The position numbers and the translations under genes are program-made. Source: a bacterium (GTDB taxonomy: Bacteria; Desulfobacterota; Deferrisomatia; Deferrisomatales; Deferrisomataceae). Taken from it: a DNA stretch of 64,000 nt. Position 1 is the first letter of the stretch. Each line of letters begins with the position of its first letter. Below are positions 7,925 to 15,941 of the stretch, piece after piece. Below the pieces are notes generated by a model, which was given only the letters and a program-made list of their open reading frames with translations, was not told the DNA's origin and searched no databases. The DNA is taken from the NCBI GenBank assembly GCA_027021615.1, contig JALUTY010000045.1, forward strand, positions 1 through 64,000, in the 5' to 3' direction.

Positions 7925-8136
7925 CCATAGACTCGCGAAGAATTGTCGAACTTTTTTCGCCTTTGCGGCCCATTTACTTTAAATTCAATAACAGCAAAAC
8001 CATCATTATCATTTTCTGCGCTGAAACGACGAAACTCGCTTGGCGGGTCTCAAGAAAACCCCACATAGCGATATAAAGCGTCCACAAGCGCCTTTACGGT
8101 TGTACACGTAGGAAAGGCCAGGGCGGGGTTCCTCTT

Positions 8137-8202
8137 CCTCCGGCAGAGTGAACAGGACGTACCATCCGCGAGCGTGTGGGCGGGCCCAGCTCGTGCCCGG
8201 AG
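8137..8202. repeat. Degenerate copy of an intergenic repeat also present near 6580
   Basis: The stretch starting CTCCGGCAGAGTGAACAGG resembles the one after the DUF4143 relic at about 6580-6635, which begins CTCCGGCAGAGGGAACGGG; both continue with an AGCGTG(T/C)GGGC core. By eye the two agree at roughly two thirds to three quarters of positions over about 50 bp. The rest of the 7925-8436 gap contains no ORF I can support. Confidence 0.45.
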
Positions 8203-8224
8203 GCGGTTTATAAGACGCTTACGC
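8203..8224 (+). mobile_element. Solo IS66-type terminal repeat (relic)
   Basis: GGCGGTTTATAAGACGCTTAC differs by only a couple of bases from the right end of the intact IS66 element (GCGGTTTATAAGGCGCTTAC). No transposase gene adjoins it. It marks an earlier IS66 visit or a deletion that left one end behind, just upstream of the CBASS promoter region. Confidence 0.65.
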
Positions 8225-8309
8225 TTCCTTCCTTCGGCAGAACTGTGAGTCGAAAGCTGGTGGCACAGCCCTGCAAAGGCCTTCTGCAGACTCACACCAA
8301 GCGTTCTGA

Positions 8310-8356
8310 CCGCCACATGTAGCGTTGCGCCATATTAATGACACTACATGTTGTGT
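8310..8356. promoter_or_regulatory. Pair of NrdR-box-like palindromes upstream of CBASS
   Basis: ACACTACATGTTGTGT at 8341-8356 fits the NrdR box consensus acaCwAtATaTwGtgt at nearly every position, and a weaker copy CCGCCACATGTAGCGT lies at 8310-8325, exactly 31 bp upstream start to start. Natural NrdR operators come as two boxes about three helical turns apart. NrdR is the ATP/dATP-sensing repressor of ribonucleotide reductase genes. The boxes lie just upstream of the -35 element. Binding has not been shown. Confidence 0.5.
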
Positions 8357-8364
8357 CATCCCCC

Positions 8365-8393
8365 TTGACCTGGCGGCTCTTCGGCTTCAGAAT
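8365..8393 (+). promoter_or_regulatory. Putative sigma-70 promoter of the CBASS operon
   Basis: TTGACC at 8365-8370 and CAGAAT at 8388-8393 with a 17-bp spacer, about 44 bp before the capV start. The NrdR-like box at 8341-8356 abuts the -35 element. Confidence 0.5.
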
Positions 8394-8436
8394 GCTCGCA
8401 AAACGCTCAACATTTGTTCGCAGGAGCTAACGCGCG

Positions 8437-9606
8437 ATGGGTGACGACACGTCTGTTTTACGGGTACTTTCGATCGACGGCGGGGGAACCAGAGGCATTT
8501 ATGCCGCCGAATACCTCCGGATCTTGATCTCCGACGCCGCGAAGAGGGTCGGAGTCGAACCAGCAACGCTGGACCCAGGGAAAGCCTTTCACCTCATCGT
8601 TGGGACCAGCACGGGGGGCATCGTCGCGTGCGCGCTGGCAATGGGCCGCCCGCTCGATCGAGTTGTCCAGTTATACAGAGAGCACGCTGCTAAAATCTTT
8701 CCCGAGAGGATCCCTTCAATCCCCGCTGACCAGCCGTTCGTGACACTTCGCCATCCTTTGCAATCTTCGCGCAAAATAAAACTCCTGTGGCGATTTACGC
8801 GCAAGCGTAACGAACTCAATCGGCGGGGTCGCGTTGCTCTCCAAAGTGCACTGGAGGCCGAGTTCGGAGATGAGACGTTCCTGGGACTCTGGAAGTCTCG
8901 CCGTATCGCTCTTTGCCTTCCGGCTGTGAACGTGGAGAAGGCCAGCGCTTGGATTTTCAAGACCCCGCATTTGGACGGGTCTCGGGGCCGTGACGACAAC
9001 TGCCGTCTCGTCGACGCTTGTATGGCCACGACGGCGGCCCCAATTTACCGATCTCTGGCCGCCGTACCCTCCGGCGACAGTGAACTCGACACCAACATCT
9101 TCGTTGATGGTGGTCTGTGGGCCAACAACCCGGTTCTTGTAGCCCTCGTCGAAGCTTTGCGCATGCGCGATTCGTGCGATCGCCCCATAGAGGTGTATTC
9201 GATGGGCACCTGCGCCCAGAGGGGCGGAGATTGCCTTTCCCTGGAGGAGGTAGATCAAGGTCCAATCTATTGGCAATTCGGGGGCAAGGCCGCCACGCTC
9301 GGTATGGATGCACAGTCCCACGCCTATGACTACGTGGCGAGGTTTTTGGCCAAGAGCCTCCCCGGCAAGTGCTCGGTCTTTCGTTTCCGAGGCGACACGC
9401 CTCCTGCATCGCTGTTGCCGTACCTCTCTCTCGACGAGGCGAGTCCGGCCGGGCTTTCCGAGCTCGTGAAGCAAGCCCGCCACGACGCGGATTTTACACG
9501 GAGCAAGGCGAACGATCCGAACGAACCCGAAAGTAGATTTCTTCCAAAGTTTCTTTCTGCAATCGCAGAAACCCGAATGGTACCGAAGGCAAAGATGTGC
9601 TCTTAA
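8437..9606 (+). CDS. capV: CapV: patatin-like phospholipase, CBASS effector
   Basis: 389 aa. ATG preceded by AGGAG. CapV is the membrane-degrading effector of type II CBASS; it is activated by 3',3'-cGAMP and hydrolyses phospholipids to kill or arrest the infected cell. Patatin hallmarks are all visible: the oxyanion motif DGGGTRGIY (14-22), the nucleophile elbow GTSTGG with Ser58, and the catalytic Asp224 in VDGGLWANNPV. The length is close to Vibrio CapV (about 360 aa). It is the first gene of a four-gene operon in the same order as in Vibrio cholerae (capV, dncV, cap2, cap3). Confidence 0.95.
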   Translation: MGDDTSVLRVLSIDGGGTRGIYAAEYLRILISDAAKRVGVEPATLDPGKAFHLIVGTSTGGIVACALAMGRPLDRVVQLYREHAAKIFPERIPSIPADQPFVTLRHPLQSSRKIKLLWRFTRKRNELNRRGRVALQSALEAEFGDETFLGLWKSRRIALCLPAVNVEKASAWIFKTPHLDGSRGRDDNCRLVDACMATTAAPIYRSLAAVPSGDSELDTNIFVDGGLWANNPVLVALVEALRMRDSCDRPIEVYSMGTCAQRGGDCLSLEEVDQGPIYWQFGGKAATLGMDAQSHAYDYVARFLAKSLPGKCSVFRFRGDTPPASLLPYLSLDEASPAGLSELVKQARHDADFTRSKANDPNEPESRFLPKFLSAIAETRMVPKAKMCS

Positions 9607-9624
9607 ACGCGGAAGGAGAGGCCG

Positions 9625-10683
9625 ATGTACGACTGCGCGGAACACGTTCTTGCGTACCACAACGAAGAAGTGACCTTGCCCCAGTCCGAACGGACGGCGA
9701 TGCGGCGGCGCCGTGACGCCAACCGGAAGCGCGTGAAAACGGGTCTCAGGAAACAGGACAAACCGCTACCCATCGGGTTTTTGCCTCAAGGCTCCTACGC
9801 CATGAAAACGATGGTCCAAGAACCCGATAACGACTACGACATTGACGACGGTGTCTATTTTCGCAAGGAGAAACTCGTCGGCCCCAATGGGGGTGAGATG
9901 ACGCCGTTGCAGGTCCGCCAGATGGTCCGGGACGCCGTTGACGATGGGTCGTTCAAGACGCCGCCAGAGGTAAAAAAGAATTGTGTCCGCGTTTACTACG
10001 AGGGTGGGTACCACGTCGATATCCCCTGCTACCGGGAGGTCAAGACACAAGGTTTCTGGGGCCGAGAAGAAATCCATTTCGAGTTAGCGAGTTCTTTTTG
10101 GAAAAAGTCGGATCCTGTCGCAGTCACCAAGTGGTTCGACAACGAGAATCAGGCCCAAAGTCCAGACGATACCAATGGACGCCAGTTGCGGCGTGTAGTG
10201 CGGTTACTAAAAAAGTTTGCGAGGAGTCGGACAAGCTGGAAGGGGCGGATCGCCACGGGATTCATGATTACGAAGCTCGTAACAGAATGCTATCAGCCGA
10301 ACGCCTCGCGGGAGGATGCCGCCCTCAGGGCCACAATGATCGCTATCCGGGACCGGTTGCGAGACAGTCTGGAGATCCAGCACCCAGTGATCGAGGGAGA
10401 GTACTTGACCAAAGGCCCGAACGACGCTCGGGCCAAGTTTCTCCTCGACAAGTTAGAGGACGCCGTCAACAAGTTGCAGATCCTCGACAAACCGGATTGT
10501 ACAGAAGAGGAAGCGCTTGATGCTTGGGACTCGGTGTTTGCCACTGATTTCTTTTCGCGACGGGCGACAACCAAAGATAAGGGAAGATCGGAGGGAGAGG
10601 CAGTCTCTGCCGCTGTGCTGATCGGTATGGGGAATCGAGCGCCCCGCGAGACACAAAAGCATGGTGGGGGACGGTACGGCTAG
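9625..10683 (+). CDS. cdnA: CD-NTase (DncV-like cyclic dinucleotide synthase)
   Basis: 352 aa. ATG with AAGGAGAGG upstream, 18 bp after capV. The nucleotidyltransferase signature is present: GS at 56-57 (QGSYAMKTMV), the metal-binding D72-x-D74 in DNDYDIDDGVYF and the third Asp132 in HVDIPCY. This resembles clade A enzymes such as DncV, which make 3',3'-cGAMP. The C-terminus ends KHGGGRYG; a C-terminal Gly is what Cap2 adenylates and conjugates in type II CBASS, so the end of this protein fits its neighbour. It overlaps cap2 by 23 bp. The exact product nucleotide cannot be told from sequence. Confidence 0.94.
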   Translation: MYDCAEHVLAYHNEEVTLPQSERTAMRRRRDANRKRVKTGLRKQDKPLPIGFLPQGSYAMKTMVQEPDNDYDIDDGVYFRKEKLVGPNGGEMTPLQVRQMVRDAVDDGSFKTPPEVKKNCVRVYYEGGYHVDIPCYREVKTQGFWGREEIHFELASSFWKKSDPVAVTKWFDNENQAQSPDDTNGRQLRRVVRLLKKFARSRTSWKGRIATGFMITKLVTECYQPNASREDAALRATMIAIRDRLRDSLEIQHPVIEGEYLTKGPNDARAKFLLDKLEDAVNKLQILDKPDCTEEEALDAWDSVFATDFFSRRATTKDKGRSEGEAVSAAVLIGMGNRAPRETQKHGGGRYG

Positions 10684-12529
10684 ACCAATGGCACCGCGGT
10701 CGCCACTGGCCGCCATTCGTGTGGACGCGGCCGTCGAAGCTGAACGGGTTCTTCGCAAGCTCGCCGGATCAACGAGCGTCAGGCCTCTCAATGCCGGGAG
10801 ATTGCACAAGTACCGCAATATCCGCCCGGCTCACGGCTGGCGATTCGAAGTGTCGTTCGAGGACAGGGTCCGGGAGATGGATCTGATCCTCCCCGACGAC
10901 TTTCCGTTCTCCGCCCCCCGAGTCGCGTTGGTGACGCCTCCTCCGAAGGGGGAGGTTTGGCCGCACGTCGAAAGGAATGGGCTCTTATGCCTGCCAGAAA
11001 CCGACGAAGCACGGTCGAGGGATGTAGAGCGCCTCTTGGAGCATGCGCTTTCGGACGCGGCAAGGCTGATTCGGGACTGCGTGACCGGGAATTATGACCC
11101 CGCGGACCTTCTAGAGGAGTGGGTTTCCTATTGGGCTCAACATTCCACATCGGACGTACCATGCTTCAAATCCATCCTCTCCTTGGAGCCGCCGTCCAGG
11201 CTAGTCCGGGTCTGGTGGGGCAGGAAGTTCGCTCTGTTCGGCGAGACTGACGAGACCGTTCGTGCATGGCTGACGAACCGATTCGGGCCATCTTCGAAAA
11301 GCACAGGGAGGCGGACAGAAGCCGCACTGTTCCTGTGGTTGCCTTCGCCTCTTCTCCCCAGCGAGTACCCCACCACGAATGGCGGGGTCCTCCGGCTGGC
11401 CAGACGCGCAGATCCCGCCGCAGCGAACGTCCTCAAGGAGATTGCTTCCGCACTACCGGAGAGGCTTGGGGTCGTGCTAGGCAGCCGAGCGACGGATGGA
11501 CCTTCAGCGGTCGGCCTGACTTTGCCAAAACCTTCCTGCATGGCAAGGGGTACGAAGAGCTCAGCGTTAGTGGCTATCCCCGGATTTCGCCCGGGGAAAG
11601 TCCCGCCGAGTGTCAAAACCAGCATGTACCTCGGAGATGGCACGAAAGTCGAACGAACAAATGTTCAGCGAGTAGACAGCCGATGGGTCCACGGGAGGGA
11701 CCGTGACAGATCTCACGAACGTCTCCGGTCTGCTCGTATCGCACTGGTCGGATGTGGATCCGTAGGGGGAGTTGTGGCCACCTACTTGGCTCAATCAGGC
11801 GTTGGATCTCTATTGCTGGTCGATCCTGAACCTCTCACACACAGCAATACGAGCAGACATGTCCTGGGGGCTGTAGATGTAGGGAAGAACAAGGCGACGG
11901 CATTGGAAAAGCGACTTCGAAGGGCGTTCCCCCATATTAAGGAAATGCAGGCTCTACCGTCCACTTGGCAGGAAGTTGAGTTTAGTAAACCTGGACTTTT
12001 GCGGAACTGTGATTTGATCATCTCCTCGGTAGGCTCCTGGAGAGTCGAACGCGCTCTGAACGAGGTGCACGTCTCTGACCGTGGACACCCTCCAGTGCTT
12101 TACGGGTGGCTGGAGGAGCACGGGATCGCTGGACATGCAGTTCTTGTTACTGGAAGAGGTGGGTGCTTTCACTGCGGATTCGATGAGACCGGAATGCCAT
12201 TGCTGAGGGTAACGTTTTGGCCCGGTGGTGCGCCTGTCTACCGGGAGCCAGGATGCAGCTCCGCCTTTCAGCCCTATGGCGCTGTGGACGTGGCGCCTGC
12301 TCTCGCGCTCATTACCAGAACCGCGATTGACTATCTCCTAGGCGCCCTTGACTCTTCGATTCACAGGACTTGGATTGGTGACGGGATTGCCCTACAAGAA
12401 GCTGGAGGGGAATGGGATAAGAGGTGGTGCAGCAAAGTAGGAGAACCAGGTCCAGGCTGGTGCCGCACAGAGCAAGAATGGACAATCCGAAGCCAGTGCC
12501 CGGCGTGCATGGGGGTGGCGTTCCGGTGA
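10661..12529 (+). CDS. cap2: Cap2: E1-E2 fusion conjugating enzyme of CBASS
   Basis: 622 aa. The ATG at 10661 overlaps the CD-NTase gene; an ATG at codon 10 is an alternative. Cap2 combines an E2-like N-terminal domain and an E1-like adenylation domain; it attaches the CD-NTase C-terminus to target proteins and primes the synthase. Visible: E2-type cysteine C110 in VERNGLLCLPE; the E1 nucleotide loop VGCGSVGG (363-370) with LVDPEPLTHSN; catalytic-type C532 in YREPGCSSAFQPYG; paired cysteines GCFHC (501-505) and CPAC (613-616), probably zinc ligands. Everything expected for activity is present. Confidence 0.95.
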   Translation: MVGDGTARPMAPRSPLAAIRVDAAVEAERVLRKLAGSTSVRPLNAGRLHKYRNIRPAHGWRFEVSFEDRVREMDLILPDDFPFSAPRVALVTPPPKGEVWPHVERNGLLCLPETDEARSRDVERLLEHALSDAARLIRDCVTGNYDPADLLEEWVSYWAQHSTSDVPCFKSILSLEPPSRLVRVWWGRKFALFGETDETVRAWLTNRFGPSSKSTGRRTEAALFLWLPSPLLPSEYPTTNGGVLRLARRADPAAANVLKEIASALPERLGVVLGSRATDGPSAVGLTLPKPSCMARGTKSSALVAIPGFRPGKVPPSVKTSMYLGDGTKVERTNVQRVDSRWVHGRDRDRSHERLRSARIALVGCGSVGGVVATYLAQSGVGSLLLVDPEPLTHSNTSRHVLGAVDVGKNKATALEKRLRRAFPHIKEMQALPSTWQEVEFSKPGLLRNCDLIISSVGSWRVERALNEVHVSDRGHPPVLYGWLEEHGIAGHAVLVTGRGGCFHCGFDETGMPLLRVTFWPGGAPVYREPGCSSAFQPYGAVDVAPALALITRTAIDYLLGALDSSIHRTWIGDGIALQEAGGEWDKRWCSKVGEPGPGWCRTEQEWTIRSQCPACMGVAFR

Positions 12530-12996
12530 TCCAGTACCGTATCGCAGACTCCGGTCAAGTTCTCACATTCACCGACGAAGTTCTAGCCCATTTCTGGCGA
12601 CATCGGCAAATTGGCTCCCAAAGACGTGAATCCGGGGGGCAGCTATTCGCGCGATTTGATCATCTTCATGTCATAGTCCTCAAAGCAACCGGCCCCAGGC
12701 GCCAAGACCAGCGGGGGCGATTCTTCTTCCATCCAAATCGGGGCTTAGAACAGCTGGAAATTCGCTGCATGTACAAAAAAGGTCTCCATTTTATAGGCGA
12801 CTGGCATACTCATGAGGAAAGAATTCCGCATCCTTCCAGCTTAGATCTGCACAGCATTGATGAATGTTTTCGCAAGTCCTTGCACGACCTAGCCGGATTT
12901 GTATTAGTCATTGTAGGCACAGAGCCCTTCCCGGCCGGGCTACATGTATCATTACACAACAATAAAGGCATGACCATGCTAGACCTTGTCCGATGA
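12526..12996 (+). CDS. cap3: Cap3: JAB/JAMM deconjugating peptidase of CBASS
   Basis: 156 aa from the GTG at 12526, which overlaps the cap2 stop as GTGA and follows a G-rich ribosome site; a longer in-frame ATG at 12424 lies deep inside cap2. Cap3 cleaves the CD-NTase conjugates made by Cap2. The JAMM zinc site is complete: Glu35 in ESGGQLF, His94 and His96 in GDWHTHEE, Ser104 and Asp107 in PHPSSLDLHS. It closes the recognisable CBASS operon. Confidence 0.93.
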   Translation: MIQYRIADSGQVLTFTDEVLAHFWRHRQIGSQRRESGGQLFARFDHLHVIVLKATGPRRQDQRGRFFFHPNRGLEQLEIRCMYKKGLHFIGDWHTHEERIPHPSSLDLHSIDECFRKSLHDLAGFVLVIVGTEPFPAGLHVSLHNNKGMTMLDLVR

Positions 12997-13446
12997 GTGG
13001 TCCTCTTCACCGATCTGCTTGTTCCGCTTGTGACTCGCTCTCTGGAGGCGGGGCCGGCTTCGGGGCGGGGCCGGCGACCAACCCCCCAGGGCGCATACGA
13101 CCGGATTCGAGACTACTTGCGGGCAAAGGGGCTCCTGGAGTTCTACGACCTCTCGCTCACAGAAGCCGAGGGGCTTCACGTCACGAAGAACCGCAAAGTC
13201 CTCCTCTGTACCCTGTCCCGGGTTGACGGGTTGACACCTTTAAAACCGCTACGCCCGGGACGTGATGCCATCGTCTCTGAGCCGCCGGGTCGGTTGAACC
13301 TGTGTGAATTTCGTGAGAAGTTGATCCCAACTTTCCAAGGGACATCCGGGTGCGCGGCGACCGGCCGGAATGAGGACAAACTTTATTTTTCAGAATCGAC
13401 GGCAAGGAGGGTCGCTTTCGCCCCCGAGGACAAACTTTACGGGTAG
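12997..13446 (+). CDS. Uncharacterised ORF directly behind cap3
   Basis: 149 aa, beginning with a GTG immediately after the cap3 stop. I recognise no family. Residues 30-75 (GAYDRIRDYLRAKGLLEFYD, then LHVTKNRKVLLCTLSRVDG) look like real protein sequence, whereas the last third is made of the 18-bp repeats described at 13374-13440 and is probably not native. It may be a gene fragment left by an insertion, for instance of a transposase, or a CBASS passenger. Low confidence that it is expressed. Confidence 0.3.
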   Translation: MVLFTDLLVPLVTRSLEAGPASGRGRRPTPQGAYDRIRDYLRAKGLLEFYDLSLTEAEGLHVTKNRKVLLCTLSRVDGLTPLKPLRPGRDAIVSEPPGRLNLCEFREKLIPTFQGTSGCAATGRNEDKLYFSESTARRVAFAPEDKLYG

Positions 13447-13727
13447 AAGGCCGGCTTCGGGGAGAAAGTCAGGATAGGGGGTCGAAAAAGTCAGCGCGGA
13501 TGCTCAATGCACCATATGTTGTGTTTAGAATACGATAGAACACAATATATTGTGGCATGATCGCCGAGAAGGGGAATAACCGACACCAGCGAGGGGGACC
13601 GCCGACCAGGACATACTTTATTTTACGTCCACACCTCTTGTGCAGGGAAAATAAAGTTTGTCCCGGGAAAATAAAGTTTGTCCTGAGAGGCCCTCGGCCG
13701 GATTTCCAGGGAAAATAAAGTTTGTCC
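13374..13727. repeat. Cluster of inverted 18-bp repeats, probable IS-end relic
   Basis: The motif GGACAAACTTTATTTTCC or its complement occurs at 13374-13391, 13428-13440 (partial), 13609-13625 (variant), 13645-13663, 13665-13683 and 13709-13727. The first three are in one orientation and the last three in the other. The copies at 13609 and 13645 form a long hairpin. Serial inverted repeats at two facing ends are typical of IS21-type termini, so this may be an element that lost its transposase genes. No ORF is supported in 13447-13870. Confidence 0.7.
13509..13555. promoter_or_regulatory. Second pair of NrdR-box-like palindromes
   Basis: GCACCATATGTTGTGT at 13509-13524 and ACACAATATATTGTGG at 13540-13555 both fit the NrdR box closely and are again spaced exactly 31 bp. 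The spacer has no resemblance to that of the pair at 8310-8356. No intact gene follows; an ATG at 13557 opens a short frame that runs into the repeat cluster. It could be the stranded operator of a lost gene such as an nrd gene. Confidence 0.55.
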
Positions 13728-13870
13728 TGGTCTCTGCTTCTGATGAGGGAGAGGTTGCGCCGAGGGTCAGTCATAGAGGCCTCAAACTGTACCGACAGCC
13801 TTTCGCTTCTCCTGACTCCAGGGGTCTTTGAGCGCCAAGCCCGGCGACTTCCATGAAGCCCCGGGCGACC

Positions 13871-15748
13871 TCAAGTCTCGCTGCTACCCCCATCCCTAAA
13901 ACTGATTTTTCGAACTGCCCCGAAACCAGGCACTGGGATCTCGTCGCCAAAACGCTGGCACCCGAGGTCCTGCAACTTCGTTAATAGGTCGGCGTCGGCC
14001 CCTCTTTCCTTCTTCCCTCTCTTGGCTTCGAGCAAATACAGGGTCACATCAGCTGAACAAACATGCACCCATATACCATCAAATTCCTTGACGATGTCAT
14101 TGTAGTGCACCTTAAATGCACCCCTACCGATCAAGTAGTATCCACCCTTTTTCCGGTTTGATTTAAAAAACTCCAACACTGCACTCGTCTCATGGCACAA
14201 ATGCCCGCCCCCGAACTTTCCTGCGACCAACGAAGAGAACTCTTGGGATGCCTTCCTGGCCTCCCTCACTCCTTTGCAAAACACCCAAGGCAATATCGCC
14301 TCTCGATAGCGTTCCAACATCTCGGACCTTAGCTCCAGCCCGGGGCATCCCAAACAGGCAGCAGCGAGATAACTTGCCAAGCGGTGCAACATCCTAGAAA
14401 AAGAGACGGGTGCTTTTGTCGCTGTTTGTTCTACCACTTTATACAAAAATTTCTTGTCACCTCCAGAGACCTCTGTCCACGCCTCAGCAACCATAGAGAC
14501 ACCGGCATACAGCTTGCCGATAGATAATGCTTCGTACAGGTTTCCGCGTTCGTTGGGGTGGAGCAGAAATATTTCTATATGCCGTGCGTCCCGTGGCCAT
14601 CTTGAAACATAGATACGATAGCGCTTGCCAATTCTATCACGAAACCTCCCGTACACCGACAGATCGCTTTTCGAACTCATTGGATGTGGAAGGGAGGCTA
14701 TATATGAAAATTCACCGGCCTTTTTGCTATCGGCACCGGCATTCTCGAGCAGTTCCCCGACAATGTGTTCGACAACACTAGACGCTGTATCAGGCGTAGC
14801 CCTCTCAATTCGCTTGCCAAACCGCTTCTTCAGCCTGCTAAGTGTTTCGTAAATATGGACGACATTTGACGGTGTTACATACACTGTTTCGCAAAGGTAT
14901 GCGCTCAGTGCTTCTAGCATCGCGCCACGCGCGTCAAAACGGTCTCTCAGCTTGGCTACAAGCCCAAACTCCTCATGAACTTGTAGCGCAAGAGCTACAG
15001 GGTCTATCAGCAACGACCTGTCAGTAAACTGGATGTCCAAGTAGCCGTATGAAAGTTCCCTCACGAGACCCAAAATATCGAATGCCTCGTTTAATTTTCC
15101 GTGCTTGCGTTCATCTTGTAAAGCCTCTATGTATGACTCCAATGCTGCAATACAGAACGATCTGAGTCCGTCTGGCCACTGCGCTCTCTGTACCCTCCAA
15201 AAGGCCAAACACACGGAGAATTGGTACCAGCGGCCATGCTGAATTACTTCCTGGCAATAGGGTCTACAACTTTCCGGAAAACCATCCAGAAAAGCATCCG
15301 ACAACACTTTGTTCTTCTGCAACTGAAATACAACAAACCTTTCAGCAGCATACGTATCAAATAGGTGTGCGTACTGATACAACAAGAACCATAGCTTAAT
15401 CAACTCACTTTTTGATATTTTTCTCCCCCCGACTTCCACCGAGGAACTTAGCCGAGCGTTTCCGCTACGCATGGACAGGATATCGACCAAATACATAAAG
15501 AGTGATACATACTCGAAACGCGTATGGTGCGCTGACGACAGGCCATGTGCTAACACCCCAAGTTGCCGCATTCGCGACAACCTGTCAAACTCCCCTTCAG
15601 ATTTCAGACAATGGACAAGGTGTTTAAGCATCTCGTCGTAGGCGTGCCATCTCACTCGACCTAAGCCAGGTATCACTGCGTACTCAACATGGGGCTTACT
15701 CTTCGTGACACCAAAGCTGTCGCTCTGACCCACAGCTGGCACTCCCAT
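13871..15748 (-). CDS. Unassigned 625-aa protein with HD-like and PD-(D/E)XK-like features
   Basis: 625 aa, ATG at 15748 with no clear ribosome site. I do not recognise the whole protein. Residues 55-90 (DRLSRMRQLGVLAHGLSSAH, then HTRFEY) resemble the entry of dNTPase/HD-domain proteins, where an 'RLR.IrQLG ... HTRFEH' block precedes the metal site. The expected HD pair is replaced by LLYQYAHLFD (123-131), so metal binding would be impaired. Near the C-terminus FDGIWVH (Asp557), then LLEAKRGK (Glu574, Lys576), fits a PD-(D/E)XK nuclease core. The gene is AT-richer than its surroundings and sits alone between CBASS and a type I restriction operon, so a defence role is likely but inferred. Confidence 0.6.
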   Translation of the reverse strand: MGVPAVGQSDSFGVTKSKPHVEYAVIPGLGRVRWHAYDEMLKHLVHCLKSEGEFDRLSRMRQLGVLAHGLSSAHHTRFEYVSLFMYLVDILSMRSGNARLSSSVEVGGRKISKSELIKLWFLLYQYAHLFDTYAAERFVVFQLQKNKVLSDAFLDGFPESCRPYCQEVIQHGRWYQFSVCLAFWRVQRAQWPDGLRSFCIAALESYIEALQDERKHGKLNEAFDILGLVRELSYGYLDIQFTDRSLLIDPVALALQVHEEFGLVAKLRDRFDARGAMLEALSAYLCETVYVTPSNVVHIYETLSRLKKRFGKRIERATPDTASSVVEHIVGELLENAGADSKKAGEFSYIASLPHPMSSKSDLSVYGRFRDRIGKRYRIYVSRWPRDARHIEIFLLHPNERGNLYEALSIGKLYAGVSMVAEAWTEVSGGDKKFLYKVVEQTATKAPVSFSRMLHRLASYLAAACLGCPGLELRSEMLERYREAILPWVFCKGVREARKASQEFSSLVAGKFGGGHLCHETSAVLEFFKSNRKKGGYYLIGRGAFKVHYNDIVKEFDGIWVHVCSADVTLYLLEAKRGKKERGADADLLTKLQDLGCQRFGDEIPVPGFGAVRKISFRDGGSSET

Positions 15749-15941
15749 ACATGACTAAGTTTTCCAGGACCAACGAAAACCGGTACGCACTTGGCACGCA
15801 GATCGACCTTCATCGTAGAAGTTCTTGATTCCACACCGGCGTCGAGCGCTCGGACTTACTGCATGGGGTAGTTTGTTATATACGCGACGTTCCTTGCACA
15901 TCATCCGCACCGGGAGGCGGCCGTCTAACACTGCGCCTAAG

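Noticed and set aside
8050-8316. Minus-strand 88-codon frame upstream of CBASS.
   Set aside because: It spans the solo IS66 end and the degenerate repeat, and has no recognisable domain or ribosome site.
13645-13727. Three direct copies of a ~19-bp motif that could suggest a small CRISPR array.
   Set aside because: Spacings are 20 and 44 bp, the other copies are inverted, repeats are too short and no cas genes are near.
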